Origin: Streptomyces agglomeratus
GTDB lineage: Bacteria; Actinomycetota; Actinomycetes; Streptomycetales; Streptomycetaceae
DNA length: 64,000 nt
Direction: 5' to 3'
Assembly: GCF_001746415.1 (NCBI RefSeq)
Contig: NZ_MEHJ01000001.1
Location: 1 to 64,000, forward strand
Part shown: positions 35,550-43,979 of the stretch, piece by piece
Numbering within the stretch: position 1 is the first letter of the stretch
Layout: each line of letters opens with the position of its first letter
Translations under genes and position numbers: made by a program
The notes under the pieces: model-generated
What the model was told of the DNA's origin: nothing
The model's database searches: none
What the model saw: only the letters and a program-made list of their open reading frames with translations

Positions 35550-36032
35550 ATGACGATGCCCACCGACACCGTGGACCGGGGCATGGAGCGGCGCCTGGCG
35601 TCTGCCGTTTGGCTGGTCAGGCAGTACATCGCTCAGCACTGCTCACCGGGTGGGCCCCTCCCAAGTGCCCGCTCCCTGGCTCACCATCTTTCGGTGCCGT
35701 ACAGGACCTTGAAAGCGGCACTTGTCCACCTGGACGGCATCGGCGAAGTCGTCTGGGGCATGCACCAGCGCGGCGAGGTTCTGGCACCCGGCGACGTGCA
35801 CCCCGACGACGTGGACCTGCTCAGGGAGGTTCAAGCACGGATCAGCGCCGGCATCTACCACCGGGGCCAGGCCATGCCGACCTCAATCCTCGCCGTCGCG
35901 CATGGCATCCAACCAAAGTGCATCCCGCGCGCGTTCCGCCACCTGGTGGCCGACGGCACGCTGCACCACGACGAGCACGGCCCCCACGGGCCGGGCTACT
36001 ACGTCAGCGCCCAACCCCTGCCCCTGCCCTGA
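35550..36032 (+). CDS. GntR-like winged-helix regulator
   Basis: 160 aa from ATG 35550 (second ATG at 35556). An N-terminal helix-turn-helix is visible: ASAVWLVRQYIAQHCSPGGP, LPSARSLAHHLSVPYRTLKA, ALVHLDGIGEVVWGMHQRGE; then a second wHTH-like half, RISAGIYHRGQAMPTSILAV, AHGIQPKCIPRAFRHLVADG. The L-P-S-x-R-x-L-A-x-x-L-x-V element is the GntR signature, duplicated in weaker form. No effector domain. Such short GntR proteins are typical of Streptomyces integrative elements. The promoter must overlap the terminator loop. Confidence 0.75.
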   Translation: MTMPTDTVDRGMERRLASAVWLVRQYIAQHCSPGGPLPSARSLAHHLSVPYRTLKAALVHLDGIGEVVWGMHQRGEVLAPGDVHPDDVDLLREVQARISAGIYHRGQAMPTSILAVAHGIQPKCIPRAFRHLVADGTLHHDEHGPHGPGYYVSAQPLPLP

Positions 36033-36071
36033 AAGGAGTCCTCGGCATGACTAGCCAGCCCAGCACAAACA

Positions 36072-37663
36072 CTAAGCTTGACGTTTATCCAGCTCTGCTG
36101 CTTGTGATGGTTGTCGTGAGGTCCGGTTGGCCCTGTTTCCCGACGGTGCGTTCGCGTGCACGGTGCTTGTTCTTCGTGCCGATTGGTCGGCCTGGGCCTG
36201 CGGTGCTGGGTTTCGGTGCACCGGCCGGTTGAGGGGCCTTGCCGTGGAGGCGGCGAAATCCTCGGCGGACCCGTGCAGGGGTGAGACGTCCTTGGCGTGC
36301 GGGCCGCTCCCAGGGTCTGCGAAGGTCCTCGGCAAGGGGCCGGGCCAGGCGGAGTTGGGTGTGGGCGGCGATGACCAGCCAGGTCCAACGGTCAGCGGCG
36401 GCCGGCTCGCGGAGTTTGGGAGCCGTCCAGCCCAGCGTCTGCTTGAACATCCTGAAGGTGTGTTCCAGGTCGAATCTGCGCAGGAACGCCTGCCAGAGCC
36501 GGTCCACGTCCCCGGCGGTGGCATCGGTGGCCGACCACCACAGCCAGATCGGCCGGGGGTGGCGGTCGCCGCGAAGGTGGTCGACCCGCAGACGGATGAC
36601 GGTGCCTTCGATGATCGGCAACTCTCCGGGATGGTCGGCCCAGGCCGAGCGCCGGGTCAGCAGTGGATGCAGGCGGTCCCACGCCGTGGCGACGGCCTGC
36701 CCGTAGTGAGTGGTGTCGGTCACCGTGGTGATGGACGGGACCGGCAGGGTGGCCGGGTACTCGAAGGTGAACTCTGCCCCGTGCTTGGGTTTACGCCCGC
36801 GCTTGCCCGCCGGCTGGGGCGTAGGCGGAAAGTACAGGACTCGGTCCGAACGCATCCGGCCCAGTAACTCCACGGGCAGGTCCGCGAGCAGGAAGGCCAG
36901 GCGGGTCACGTCGTAGCCGGCATCAAAGACGACGAGGACGGGCGGGTCGCCGATCTGCCACTGGCCTGCCACATACAACCGCTGGAACACCTCTCGGACC
37001 TGGCCGGCGGTGACGGCGATCGCGTCGTCCCAGGGCCGCAGCCGGAGCACGTCCAACACGGCCGTCCACGAGGTCCGGCCCGGCTCCACAGCGGCAACGA
37101 AGGAGTAGGGCCAACCGGGGATCATCTGGGCCGAGCCTCTGCCTCGCCCGTATGTGTGGCAGAACATCCGGTCCGGGCTGGTATTCGCGTCCGGCCGCAA
37201 CCAGTTGCTCACATCGACCGCCAGGACCAGCCGCCCCGACGCCGTGCGGGGAAGCGGCAGCCCTGCCAGCGTCCTGCGCAGGCGTGCCACATCCAGATCC
37301 CCGCAGTTCAGGCCGCCGTACAAGGCGCCATGCCCACGCCGGTGCTCAGGCTCCAACGACAGCTCGACCAACGTCCTCACCGGACCATCCGCGCACAGCA
37401 GGGCATCACTCAGCTCGAACAGCGCATCGCGCCGCCCGGTCAGACAGGCATAGAGCTCCGTCCGGAAGCATGACAGTTCGGCAAACGCATCCCGCGGGAC
37501 GCCGTGTTGCAGCACACTCATATCTACGGCCTTCGTGTTGATCCCATGCCTCTGTGACGGAGCACAGGATCAGGCGAAGGCCGCTCTTACGTCCGGAACT
37601 CAGGCAAACCCATCAGCAAGTTCGAGGCCGTGTTCGACGGCAGACCATAAACGCCAAGCTAAG
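36072..37663 (-). mobile_element. Insertion sequence with NF041680-like transposase, copy A
   Basis: Ends are CTAAGCTTGACGTTTAT (left, 36072) and, inverted, CTTAGCTTGGCGTTTAT (right, to 37663). The transposase stop is inside the left repeat. The right end touches the sequence GGGCTGTCCCGTAA. Confidence 0.8.
36085..37521 (-). CDS. DDE transposase, NF041680-like family, copy A
   Basis: 478 aa from ATG 37521 (MSVLQHGVPRDAFAELSCFR). Blocks: YACLTGRRDALFELSDALLC, VLAVDVSNWLRPDANTSPDR (first D), CHTYGRG, VLVVFDAGYDVTRLAFLLAD (second D), LLGRMRSDRVLYFPPTPQPA, RKPKHGAEFTFEYPATLPVP, PIIEGTVIRLRVDHLRGDRH, FLRRFDLEHTFRMFKQTLGW (E). C-terminal Lys/Arg-rich tail GTKNKHRARERTVGK. Matches the paralogue at 40423-41880 along its full length with many differences, so they are separate family members and not a recent duplication. 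Intact. Confidence 0.88.
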   Translation of the reverse strand: MSVLQHGVPRDAFAELSCFRTELYACLTGRRDALFELSDALLCADGPVRTLVELSLEPEHRRGHGALYGGLNCGDLDVARLRRTLAGLPLPRTASGRLVLAVDVSNWLRPDANTSPDRMFCHTYGRGRGSAQMIPGWPYSFVAAVEPGRTSWTAVLDVLRLRPWDDAIAVTAGQVREVFQRLYVAGQWQIGDPPVLVVFDAGYDVTRLAFLLADLPVELLGRMRSDRVLYFPPTPQPAGKRGRKPKHGAEFTFEYPATLPVPSITTVTDTTHYGQAVATAWDRLHPLLTRRSAWADHPGELPIIEGTVIRLRVDHLRGDRHPRPIWLWWSATDATAGDVDRLWQAFLRRFDLEHTFRMFKQTLGWTAPKLREPAAADRWTWLVIAAHTQLRLARPLAEDLRRPWERPARQGRLTPARVRRGFRRLHGKAPQPAGAPKPSTAGPGRPIGTKNKHRARERTVGKQGQPDLTTTITSSRAG

Positions 37664-37676
37664 GGCTGTCCCGTAA
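37663..37676. repeat. Left end of IS5-type unit: GGGCTGTCCCGTAA
   Basis: This 14-base sequence recurs perfectly inverted at 40267-40280 (TTACGGGACAGCCC). Each copy touches the outer end of a copy A/B insertion sequence. Confidence 0.85.
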
Positions 37677-37711
37677 ATGATCTCTGAGTTGGTGTGGCCA
37701 AAGCTGCTGGG

Positions 37712-38491
37712 TTACCCGCTCGTCTCCCCGGTGAGGGCGAGGTTGTAGAGGTGGGCGATTCCGAGCATGGCGTGATGGACGCCGTCGCCCTTGAGACGGC
37801 AGTCTCGGAGGATCTTCCAAGTCTTCATGCGGGCGAAGACATGCTCGACGCGGGCGCGGACCTGTTTGTGGGACTTGTTGTGAGCCTGCTTCCAGCCGGG
37901 CAGCTCTTCGCCTGTGCGGCGGCGGTGGGGCATGACGAGACCGGTTCCGGGATAGCCGCCGTCGGCAATCGTCACGGTCTGACCGACGGAGGCCTTGGCC
38001 CCTGACTCCTCCCATGCCTTGCAGTCGTTGCGGTTGCCGGGCAGCGGGCGGCCCACCAAGACAACTAGGCGGGTGTCGGCGTCGATGACGACCTGGTGGT
38101 TGGTGGAGTACCGATAGTTCTTGGACTGCTCGGCGATGGTGTGGTCACGGGTGGGCACCAGCGTCCCGTCCACGATCAGTACGGTGTCTTTGGCGAAACG
38201 CTTGCGGGGCCGGAGCGCGATCATCGGCCCGAGACGGCCGATGATCCGGTCTACGGCCGACTTCGACACACCGAAGAGCGGGGCGAGCTGTCGCACCGTC
38301 AAGTTCGTGCGCCAGTAAGCCGCGACCAGCAGTGTTCGGTCCTCCAGAGACAGGCTCCACGGCCGGCCCTTGCTGACGGCGTCCGCACCCTCGCGCCGCA
38401 GAACCGTCACCAGCTTCCCGAAAGAGCGCGGGCTCATCCCGGTGAACGGGACTATCCAGGACGGCTGCGACGCCGTGATCACACCAGTCAC
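37712..38491 (-). CDS. IS5-family transposase (IS112-like)
   Basis: 259 aa from GTG 38491. MTGVITASQPSWIVPFTGMS, SFGKLVTVLRREGADAVSKG, DRTLLVAAYWRTNLTVRQLA, LFGVSKSAVDRIIGRLGPMI (helix-turn-helix), KDTVLIVDGTLVPTRDHTIA (first D), VVIDADTRLVVLVGRPLPGN, QTVTIADGGYPGTGLVMPHR (second D), NKSHKQVRARVEHVFARMKT (E) and WKILRDCRLKGDGVHHAMLG. This is the IS112/IS470 type of Streptomyces, full length and intact. The left inverted repeat is GGGCTGTCCCGTAA at 37663. Confidence 0.9.
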   Translation of the reverse strand: MTGVITASQPSWIVPFTGMSPRSFGKLVTVLRREGADAVSKGRPWSLSLEDRTLLVAAYWRTNLTVRQLAPLFGVSKSAVDRIIGRLGPMIALRPRKRFAKDTVLIVDGTLVPTRDHTIAEQSKNYRYSTNHQVVIDADTRLVVLVGRPLPGNRNDCKAWEESGAKASVGQTVTIADGGYPGTGLVMPHRRRTGEELPGWKQAHNKSHKQVRARVEHVFARMKTWKILRDCRLKGDGVHHAMLGIAHLYNLALTGETSG

Positions 38492-38582
38492 AACTAGATC
38501 ATCTCAGCTGCCACTGCTGCCCTATGTCCTGGATCCGGTGGGGTTGGCTTGATCGGTCGGCCTGTCAGGTACGGTGCAAGCT

Positions 38583-38987
38583 ATGGACGGCCGTGTGTAC
38601 GTGCCCTGGTTCTCGGTCGGAGAGACCGATGAGGACGCGTTCGAGACGCTGGAAGGTGCATGCTGCACGTTCGTGTCCGTACTGCGCGAGCGGGCTGTCA
38701 CCTGGCCCTGCGAACCCGACGACACCCTCATCCTCCGCCCTGAGGAGACCGGATTCGCGCATCTGCTGGCCCTGCTCTACGCGGTGACGCCTGGAACCCA
38801 TGTCATCTCCCATGTGTTCGGCGCGTTCTTCGACGGGCAGGGTGTGCTCGGTACCGAACTGCACGATCAGATGTACATTCCCCTCCAGGGGTCTGTGGTG
38901 GGAATACACCGCGTCGCCGGTTCACCCGCCCGCTGCGCGGAACTGACTGCGGACTGGTTTGAGCGCATCCTGCGGGGCCAGGCCTAG
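38583..38987 (+). CDS. Hypothetical protein, possible passenger gene
   Basis: 134 aa from ATG 38583 (MDGRVYVPWFSVGETDEDAF, ETLEGACCTFVSVLRERAVT, WPCEPDDTLILRPEETGFAH, LLALLYAVTPGTHVISHVFG, DQMYIPLQGSVVGIHRVAGS, ARCAELTADWFERILRGQA). Well-behaved codon use and intact. No family recognised; no signal peptide or membrane helix. It lies between an IS5-type transposase and an IS701-like remnant, inside the unit bounded by the inverted 14-base repeats. Confidence 0.6.
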   Translation: MDGRVYVPWFSVGETDEDAFETLEGACCTFVSVLRERAVTWPCEPDDTLILRPEETGFAHLLALLYAVTPGTHVISHVFGAFFDGQGVLGTELHDQMYIPLQGSVVGIHRVAGSPARCAELTADWFERILRGQA

Positions 38988-38994
38988 CCGCCCC

Positions 38995-39250
38995 GGGGTC
39001 GTGATCTTCACGTTGCGGTAATGGCCAGCCTGGGCTCGGGCCTGGTGGCGGCGTCGCCAGGCGGACCAGCGGAGCCGGTGGGCTGCATCGCACTGGGCCG
39101 GACGACGAGCGTCGTGAACAGTCGCTGGATCTCGTTACAGGTAAGCGGAATCAGCCCGTCCGTGCCCAGTAGCCACAGAAGGGCAGCTACCAGCTCCTCC
39201 GGCAATACATTGCGGAGACCTTTAGCCCCTGGGCACCGATGAGTTTTCTG
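38995..39250 (-). pseudogene. IS701-type transposase C-terminal remnant
   Basis: Frames combine to KTHRCPGAKGLRNVLPEELV, AALLWLLGTDGLIPLTCNEI, QRLFTTLVVRP and then, shifted, AAHRLRWSAWRRRHQARAQA, GHYRNVK. The L-R-W-S-x-W-R-R-R-H-Q-A-x-A-x-x-x-H-Y motif is the end of IS701-type transposases. Rest is missing. Confidence 0.7.
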
Positions 39251-39316
39251 CCCCGCGGGAGTCTCATCGGCAGCACCCCACGCCACAGCAGTACGGCCCC
39301 TACGTGAACCGGAGAG

Positions 39317-40159
39317 ATGGATATGTCAACAGCCCGAGAGCAGTCGGCCAGTGCCGGAGCCCGCGTCGTCTCCGCCGACGGCACCGAGATCGCATTCGAG
39401 CAATCGGGCAGCGGGCCGGCCGTCGTCCTGGTGGCCTCGGCGCTGGCCGACCGCTCCGACACGACCAAACTCGCGGCTCTCCTCGCCCAGCACTTCACTG
39501 TAGTCAACTACGACCGACGCGGACGGGGTGCCAGCGGTGACGCCAATGCTTACGCCCCCGACCGCGAGGTTGAGGACATCGCCGCCCTGATCGAACACGT
39601 CGGCGGTTCGGCGTCGCTGTTCGGCTCGTCCTCCGGAGCAGTCCTCGCCCTGCGCGCGGCCGCTGCCGGAGTAAACGTCGACCGCCTGGCCCTGTATGAG
39701 CCGCCGTTCGTGGTCGCCGAAGACGACGACGGACCGCCCAAGGATCTCGCGCAGCACATTGACGCGCTGCTTGCGGAAGGCCGACACAGCGACGCGGTCA
39801 AGTACTTCATGACCAGAGTGCAGGGCATGCCCGGCGTCGCCGTGTTCTTTATGAAGTTGATGCCGAAGATGTGGGCGAACCTCACCAAGCTGGCCCGCAC
39901 TCTGCCCTACGACATTGCGGTCATGGGCGATACCCAGCAAGGCAAACCGCTAGACGCCGAGGAGTGGAAGGCAGTGGCCGTACGCACCCGTGTACTTACT
40001 GGCAGCAAGAGCCCGGCCGCCTTCCAGCGCGCCGCCCGCGCCGTCATCGAGATCCTGCCGCAGGCCGACCACCGCACCCTGCCCGGCCTCAACCACGGCG
40101 CCGTCGTCATGGCCCCGAGGAAAATAGCCCCCCCGATCATCGAGTTCATAAAGGGATGA
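39317..40159 (+). CDS. Alpha/beta hydrolase
   Basis: 280 aa from ATG 39317 (ATG 39323 also possible). VSADGTEIAFEQSGSGPAVV, VLVASALADRSD, FTVVNYDRRGRGASGDANAY, the nucleophile elbow SASLFGSSSGAVLALRAAAA (G-x-S-x-G), LALYEPPFVVAEDD, and VLTGSKSPAAFQRAARAVIE then the histidine block TLPGLNHGAVVMAPRKIAP. All classical positions are present, with the acid likely near the strand after LTGSK. Close to alpha/beta hydrolases seen beside TetR genes in Streptomyces, but no regulator is adjacent. Intact; may be a passenger of the flanking IS structure. Confidence 0.88.
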   Translation: MDMSTAREQSASAGARVVSADGTEIAFEQSGSGPAVVLVASALADRSDTTKLAALLAQHFTVVNYDRRGRGASGDANAYAPDREVEDIAALIEHVGGSASLFGSSSGAVLALRAAAAGVNVDRLALYEPPFVVAEDDDGPPKDLAQHIDALLAEGRHSDAVKYFMTRVQGMPGVAVFFMKLMPKMWANLTKLARTLPYDIAVMGDTQQGKPLDAEEWKAVAVRTRVLTGSKSPAAFQRAARAVIEILPQADHRTLPGLNHGAVVMAPRKIAPPIIEFIKG

Positions 40160-40266
40160 GCTTGTCGTTCGAGGGGTTCGGCGGGGCCTGATGACGCCCT
40201 TCATGGTGCTCTGAGTGGAGCGCGACTCACCTCCAGTTGACCGCCGGACCCCGGACGGCCACAACT

Positions 40267-40280
40267 TACGGGACAGCCCT
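40267..40280. repeat. Right end of IS5-type unit: TTACGGGACAGCCC (inverted)
   Basis: Perfect inverted copy of 37663-37676. The last C is shared with the first base of the copy B insertion sequence. Confidence 0.85.
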
Positions 40281-41893
40281 TAACTTGATCTTTAACCTCG
40301 GGAACCGAACGGCTCCTCGTACTTGATCACTCGGACTGGTAACTGCGGTACACGCAGGCGGCCTTCGGCTGAGCATGTGATCCGACCAAGGAACACACAA
40401 GCTCAGCACGAAGGCCGTGGGGATGAGTCTGTTGCATCATGCTGTCCGGCAGGATCCGTTTGCGGAACTGTCACGCTTCCGGGGTGAGTTCTACTCCTGT
40501 CTGACCAGGCGTGCGGATGCGTTGTTCGAGCTGGGCGACGCCGTGCTGTGTGCGGATGGTCCGGTCAGGTCGCTGGTGGAGCTGTCGCTGGTGGGCGAAC
40601 ACCGTCGCGGGCACGGTGGGCTCTACGACGCCCTGGCCGCAGGCCGAGTCGATGTCGCCCGGCTGCGGCGGGCGCTGGCCGCGGTGCCTCTGCCGCGGGC
40701 GGCGGACAACCAGCTGGTGCTGGCTGCCGACATCACTTGCTGGCTGCGGCCCGACGCGCACACCTCACCGCAGCGGATCCTGTGCCACACCTACGGGCGG
40801 GGCAAGGACCAGCACATTCCCGTTCCCGGCTGGCCGTACTCGGTGATCTGCGCGCTGGAGACGGGCCGTAGTTCGTGGACCGCGCCGCTGGACGCGCTGC
40901 GTCTGGCGCCGGGCGACGACGCTGCCACGGTCACCGCCGGGCAGATGCGCGAACTGGTCGAGCGACTGATCGCAGCCGGGCAGTGGAGGGACGGTGACCC
41001 GGAGATCCTGATTGTGGTGGACGCCGGATACGACGTGCCTCGCCTGGCCTTCCTGCTGAAGGATCTGCCGGTGCAGGTGCTGGGCCGGATGCGCTCGGAC
41101 CGCGTCCTGCGCCGGGCGGCACCGCCCCGCACCCCTGGCACCCGGGGCCGCCCGCCCCGCCACGGTGGCGAGTTCGTCTTCGGCGACCCCGCCACCTGGG
41201 ACACCCCCGACGCGGCAACCGTGACCGAGACCCGTCTCTACGGCACCGCCACCGCCCGGGCCTGGGACAGGCTCCACCCGAGACTGACCCACCGCTTTGC
41301 CTGGACGGCCCAGCTGGGCGCGTTGCCCGTAATCGAGGGCACCGTGATCCGCCTGCAGGTCGACCACCTGCCCAGCGGCGCGACACCCAAGCCGGTCTGG
41401 CTGTGGTGGTCGGGCACCGACGCCACCGAAACCGACATCGACCTGCTCTGGCAGGCATTCCTTCGGCGCTTCGACATCGAGCACACCTTCCGCCTGTTCA
41501 AGCAGACACTGGGCTGGACCTGCCCGAAGATCCGCACCCCGGAAGCCGCGGACCGCTGGAGCTGGCTCATCCTCGCCGTCTTCACCCAGCTCCGGCTCGC
41601 CCGCCCGCTGGCGGCCGATCTACGCCGGCCGTGGGAGAAACCGAGCCCGCCCGACAGGCTCACCCCCGCCCGGGTCCGTCGCGATTTCCGGCACCTCCGC
41701 CCGAACGCCGCCTGTCCCGCCGAAGCACCGAAACCCTCCCGCCCCGGCCCCGGACGGCCACCAGGACGCAAGAACACCCGGGCAACCCCACGCCACGACG
41801 TCCACACAGTCCGCAAAACAGACACCGCGAAACCACGACAGAGGAAGTCAACAACCCCACGACCCCGCCGCACAGGTTAAAGATCAAGTTAAG
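40280..41893 (+). mobile_element. Insertion sequence with NF041680-like transposase, copy B
   Basis: Perfect 20-bp inverted repeats CTTAACTTGATCTTTAACCT lie at 40280-40299 and inverted at 41874-41893. The 1614-bp element is intact; the transposase stop (41878) is inside the right repeat. No target duplication could be identified. Confidence 0.92.
40423..41880 (+). CDS. DDE transposase, NF041680-like family, copy B
   Basis: 485 aa; ATG 40423 aligns with the start of copy A (GTG 40417 also in frame). MSLLHHAVRQDPFAELSRFR, VLAADITCWLRPDAHTSPQR (first D), CHTYGRGKDQHIPVPGWPYS, ILIVVDAGYDVPRLAFLLKD (second D), VLGRMRSDRVLRRAAPPRTP, PVIEGTVIRLQVDHLPSGAT, FLRRFDIEHTFRLFKQTLGW (E). C-terminal basic tail. 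Cuts and inserts the element; complete. Confidence 0.9.
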   Translation: MSLLHHAVRQDPFAELSRFRGEFYSCLTRRADALFELGDAVLCADGPVRSLVELSLVGEHRRGHGGLYDALAAGRVDVARLRRALAAVPLPRAADNQLVLAADITCWLRPDAHTSPQRILCHTYGRGKDQHIPVPGWPYSVICALETGRSSWTAPLDALRLAPGDDAATVTAGQMRELVERLIAAGQWRDGDPEILIVVDAGYDVPRLAFLLKDLPVQVLGRMRSDRVLRRAAPPRTPGTRGRPPRHGGEFVFGDPATWDTPDAATVTETRLYGTATARAWDRLHPRLTHRFAWTAQLGALPVIEGTVIRLQVDHLPSGATPKPVWLWWSGTDATETDIDLLWQAFLRRFDIEHTFRLFKQTLGWTCPKIRTPEAADRWSWLILAVFTQLRLARPLAADLRRPWEKPSPPDRLTPARVRRDFRHLRPNAACPAEAPKPSRPGPGRPPGRKNTRATPRHDVHTVRKTDTAKPRQRKSTTPRPRRTG

Positions 41894-42027
41894 CCAAGTT
41901 CAGCTCAGAGGGGATACTGCCGTCCACACGGTGGCACGCGCTGGTGTGCTGGGTAACTCCCTCTTCAGGCCGCCCCTATGGTTTTCACGAGTTCCACAAA
42001 CCGGCAGCTACGGGAAGGATCAGGCTG

Positions 42028-42576
42028 ATGGACTTTGAGCGCCCGGACTGGTTCGACCGCGCCACCGAATGGTGGTGCAGCACGGTGGGAAACGACCTGG
42101 CCCGCCATGCCCAGCCGGTCGGCATCTCATCGGACGGCGAGCTTGGCGTGCTCTGCTCAGATCAGGCCTGGTCCACCCAGATGAGACTCATGGCGCACCG
42201 TGTCGTCGAGCGCCTCAATGGGGCACGCCCCGATGACCTGCCGAAGGTGGCGGGCATCACCGTATTGAAGCCGGCCCCGGTCCCTGAGGAGCTGATCCAG
42301 CTGTGGTCGGACTTGGTGGGATCTGATCTTGCCGACCGGGTCCGTCCGCGCAGCCTGAGTGACTGGGGTCGGGAGTTGGCCACGGAGGCGGAGTGTGCCC
42401 ACGCACGCGATCTCCTGGCCCAACGCACACCCTTCGTTCTCGCCCGTCTACGGGCGACGCTGCCGGGCAGCTCCATCGTCCGGTTACGCACAAGCCACCT
42501 ACGGTCCGTCGGGGTCCTGATTGCTTCGTCGCCCGAGTTCTCCGACCGGGCCGCTGTGGAGGGGGCCTCCCCCTGA
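42028..42576 (+). CDS. DUF721-domain protein (DciA-like)
   Basis: 182 aa from ATG 42028. MDFERPDWFDRATEWWCSTV, GNDLARHAQPVGISSDGELG, VLCSDQAWSTQMRLMAHRVV, ERLNGARPDDLPKVAGITVL. The W-x-x-x-V-G-x-x-L-A-x-H-x-x-P and A-W-x-T-Q-x-R-L-x-A blocks define DUF721, the family of DciA, a helicase-loading accessory factor. The second half (LIQLWSDLVGSDLADRVRPR) looks like a repeat of the first. The stop codon is the first three bases of the IS3 element's left end (42574), so the original C-terminus was probably longer. Orphan copy on accessory DNA, perhaps plasmid-related. Confidence 0.75.
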   Translation: MDFERPDWFDRATEWWCSTVGNDLARHAQPVGISSDGELGVLCSDQAWSTQMRLMAHRVVERLNGARPDDLPKVAGITVLKPAPVPEELIQLWSDLVGSDLADRVRPRSLSDWGRELATEAECAHARDLLAQRTPFVLARLRATLPGSSIVRLRTSHLRSVGVLIASSPEFSDRAAVEGASP

Positions 42577-42633
42577 GTGGTGGACACGCTGATACTGGAT
42601 CTGCTTGATCCGGAGGAAGCGAGAAGACCGCCG

Positions 42634-42967
42634 ATGGCGATGAAGGACTATTCGGACGAGTTCAAGGCCGATGCCGTGGCCCTGTACGAGTCCACACCCG
42701 GGGCGATCTACAAGAGCATCGCCGCTGACCTGGGCGTCAACCGGGCGACCCTGCGGGAGTGGGTGCTGCGGGACCGCGAACGCCGTGGCGTAACCGCCGC
42801 GGCTGCGAAGCCGGGCGCCCAGCCTCGGGAGGCGGTGCCGTCCGCTGATCCGGACGAGCGGGTGCGGCAGTTGGAGGCCCGGGTGGCCGAGCTCGAGGCA
42901 AGTGAGCGCAAGCTCGCGACCGAGCGGGACATCCTGCGCAAGGCGGCCAAGTATTTCGCCGGAGATT
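42634..42967 (+). pseudogene. IS3-family OrfA, cut by intron
   Basis: MAMKDYSDEFKADAVALYES, IYKSIAADLGVNRATLREWV (helix-turn-helix), VRQLEARVAELEASERKLAT and ERDILRKAAKYFAG. After the last block the frame runs into intron sequence (CVLNTKESWL, stop 42997). The normal final residues and OrfB overlap are found again at about 48066. Confidence 0.85.
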
Positions 42968-43472
42968 GTGTCCTGAACACGAAAGAGAGCTGGTTGTAGG
43001 ACAGCTTTCAAGAGTGGCGCTGTGCGGAAGATGAAGGTTTTATGGCCCTTCGGAGCCGCCCTGCGGGGGGAGGCTTCAAACCGCCTCATGCTGCGTTAGC
43101 TGAAGACTGTCGTGGTGAGCGATGAGGAAAAGGCGCCGTAAGAGGCGTCAGGTGGGGACCGGGAAGACGAACGCAAGTGAATCGCTGCTGACGTGTCGAA
43201 ACGAAAACAGACGACATCAAAACCGGGGTGTTCTCCGGACTCCGGGATGAGCCTGGCGGGAGCCCGTCTATTGGCCAGGTGGTGTCCGGCATGCAGGCGA
43301 CGTGAGCCCGGTCTGCGGCTTCCGCATGGAACAGGAGAAGGCAAGCCCCGATACTGCCCGCCGTGCAGCGGCGGCGAGAGGGAGCGCCTCAAGCAGTGGA
43401 CACTGCGAGGGGCTGAGTACCGATGCGGGGCGGGCCGGCGGACCGGCTCGTAGTAGTGGTGAAGCCCCTGTA

Positions 43473-43943
43473 ATGGGGGCGGAGCGAAGGGGCCGGGTCG
43501 TTCGTGACTGTGTTGATCGCATCAACCGGACGGTGTCCGGGAGGAGTTCGGTGGACCAGTTGAAGTCGCAGACCAAGCCGTTTGAGATTTCGAAGTGGGC
43601 AGTCAAGGAAGCCTGGGAGGAAGTCAGAGCGAATAACGGAGCCCCGGGAGTGGACGGGCAGAGCATCGACGACTTCGAGAAGGACCTGAGGAACAACCTC
43701 TACAAGGTCTGGAACAGGATGTCGTCAGGTTCATACTTTCCGCCCCCGGTGCGAGCGGTGGCAATTCCCAAGCCACAGGGAGGCGGCGAAAGAATGCTCG
43801 GCATTCCTGCTGTCGCCGACCGCGTGGCTCAGACCGTCGTGGCCCGGCATCTCCTGCTGAGGGTGGAGCCAATTTTCCATCCCGACAGTTTCGGATACCG
43901 GCCTGGGCGGTCGGCCTTGGATGCGGTGGAGAAGTGCCGGAAG
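43473..43943 (+). pseudogene. Group II intron reverse transcriptase, part 1
   Basis: ATG 43473 is the likely start (frame open from 43302). SSVDQLKSQTKPFEISKWAV, ANNGAPGVDGQSIDDFEKDL (RT0/RT1), WNRMSSGSYFPPPVRAVAIP, KPQGGGERMLGIPAVADRVA, QTVVARHLLLRVEPIFHPDS and FGYRPGRSALDAVEKCRK (RT2-3). It is interrupted by the ISAs1-type element at 43944; the open frame beyond is accidental. Confidence 0.9.
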
Positions 43944-43979
43944 CAAGGCTTCGGCGTAGTCGCACCTCGTCCTTTTTGA

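Noticed and set aside
35010..36032. Intact conjugative or SpoIIIE-like transfer genes
   Set aside because: Only a coiled-coil fragment and a GntR-like regulator are present; no FtsK-type ATPase was found anywhere in the window.
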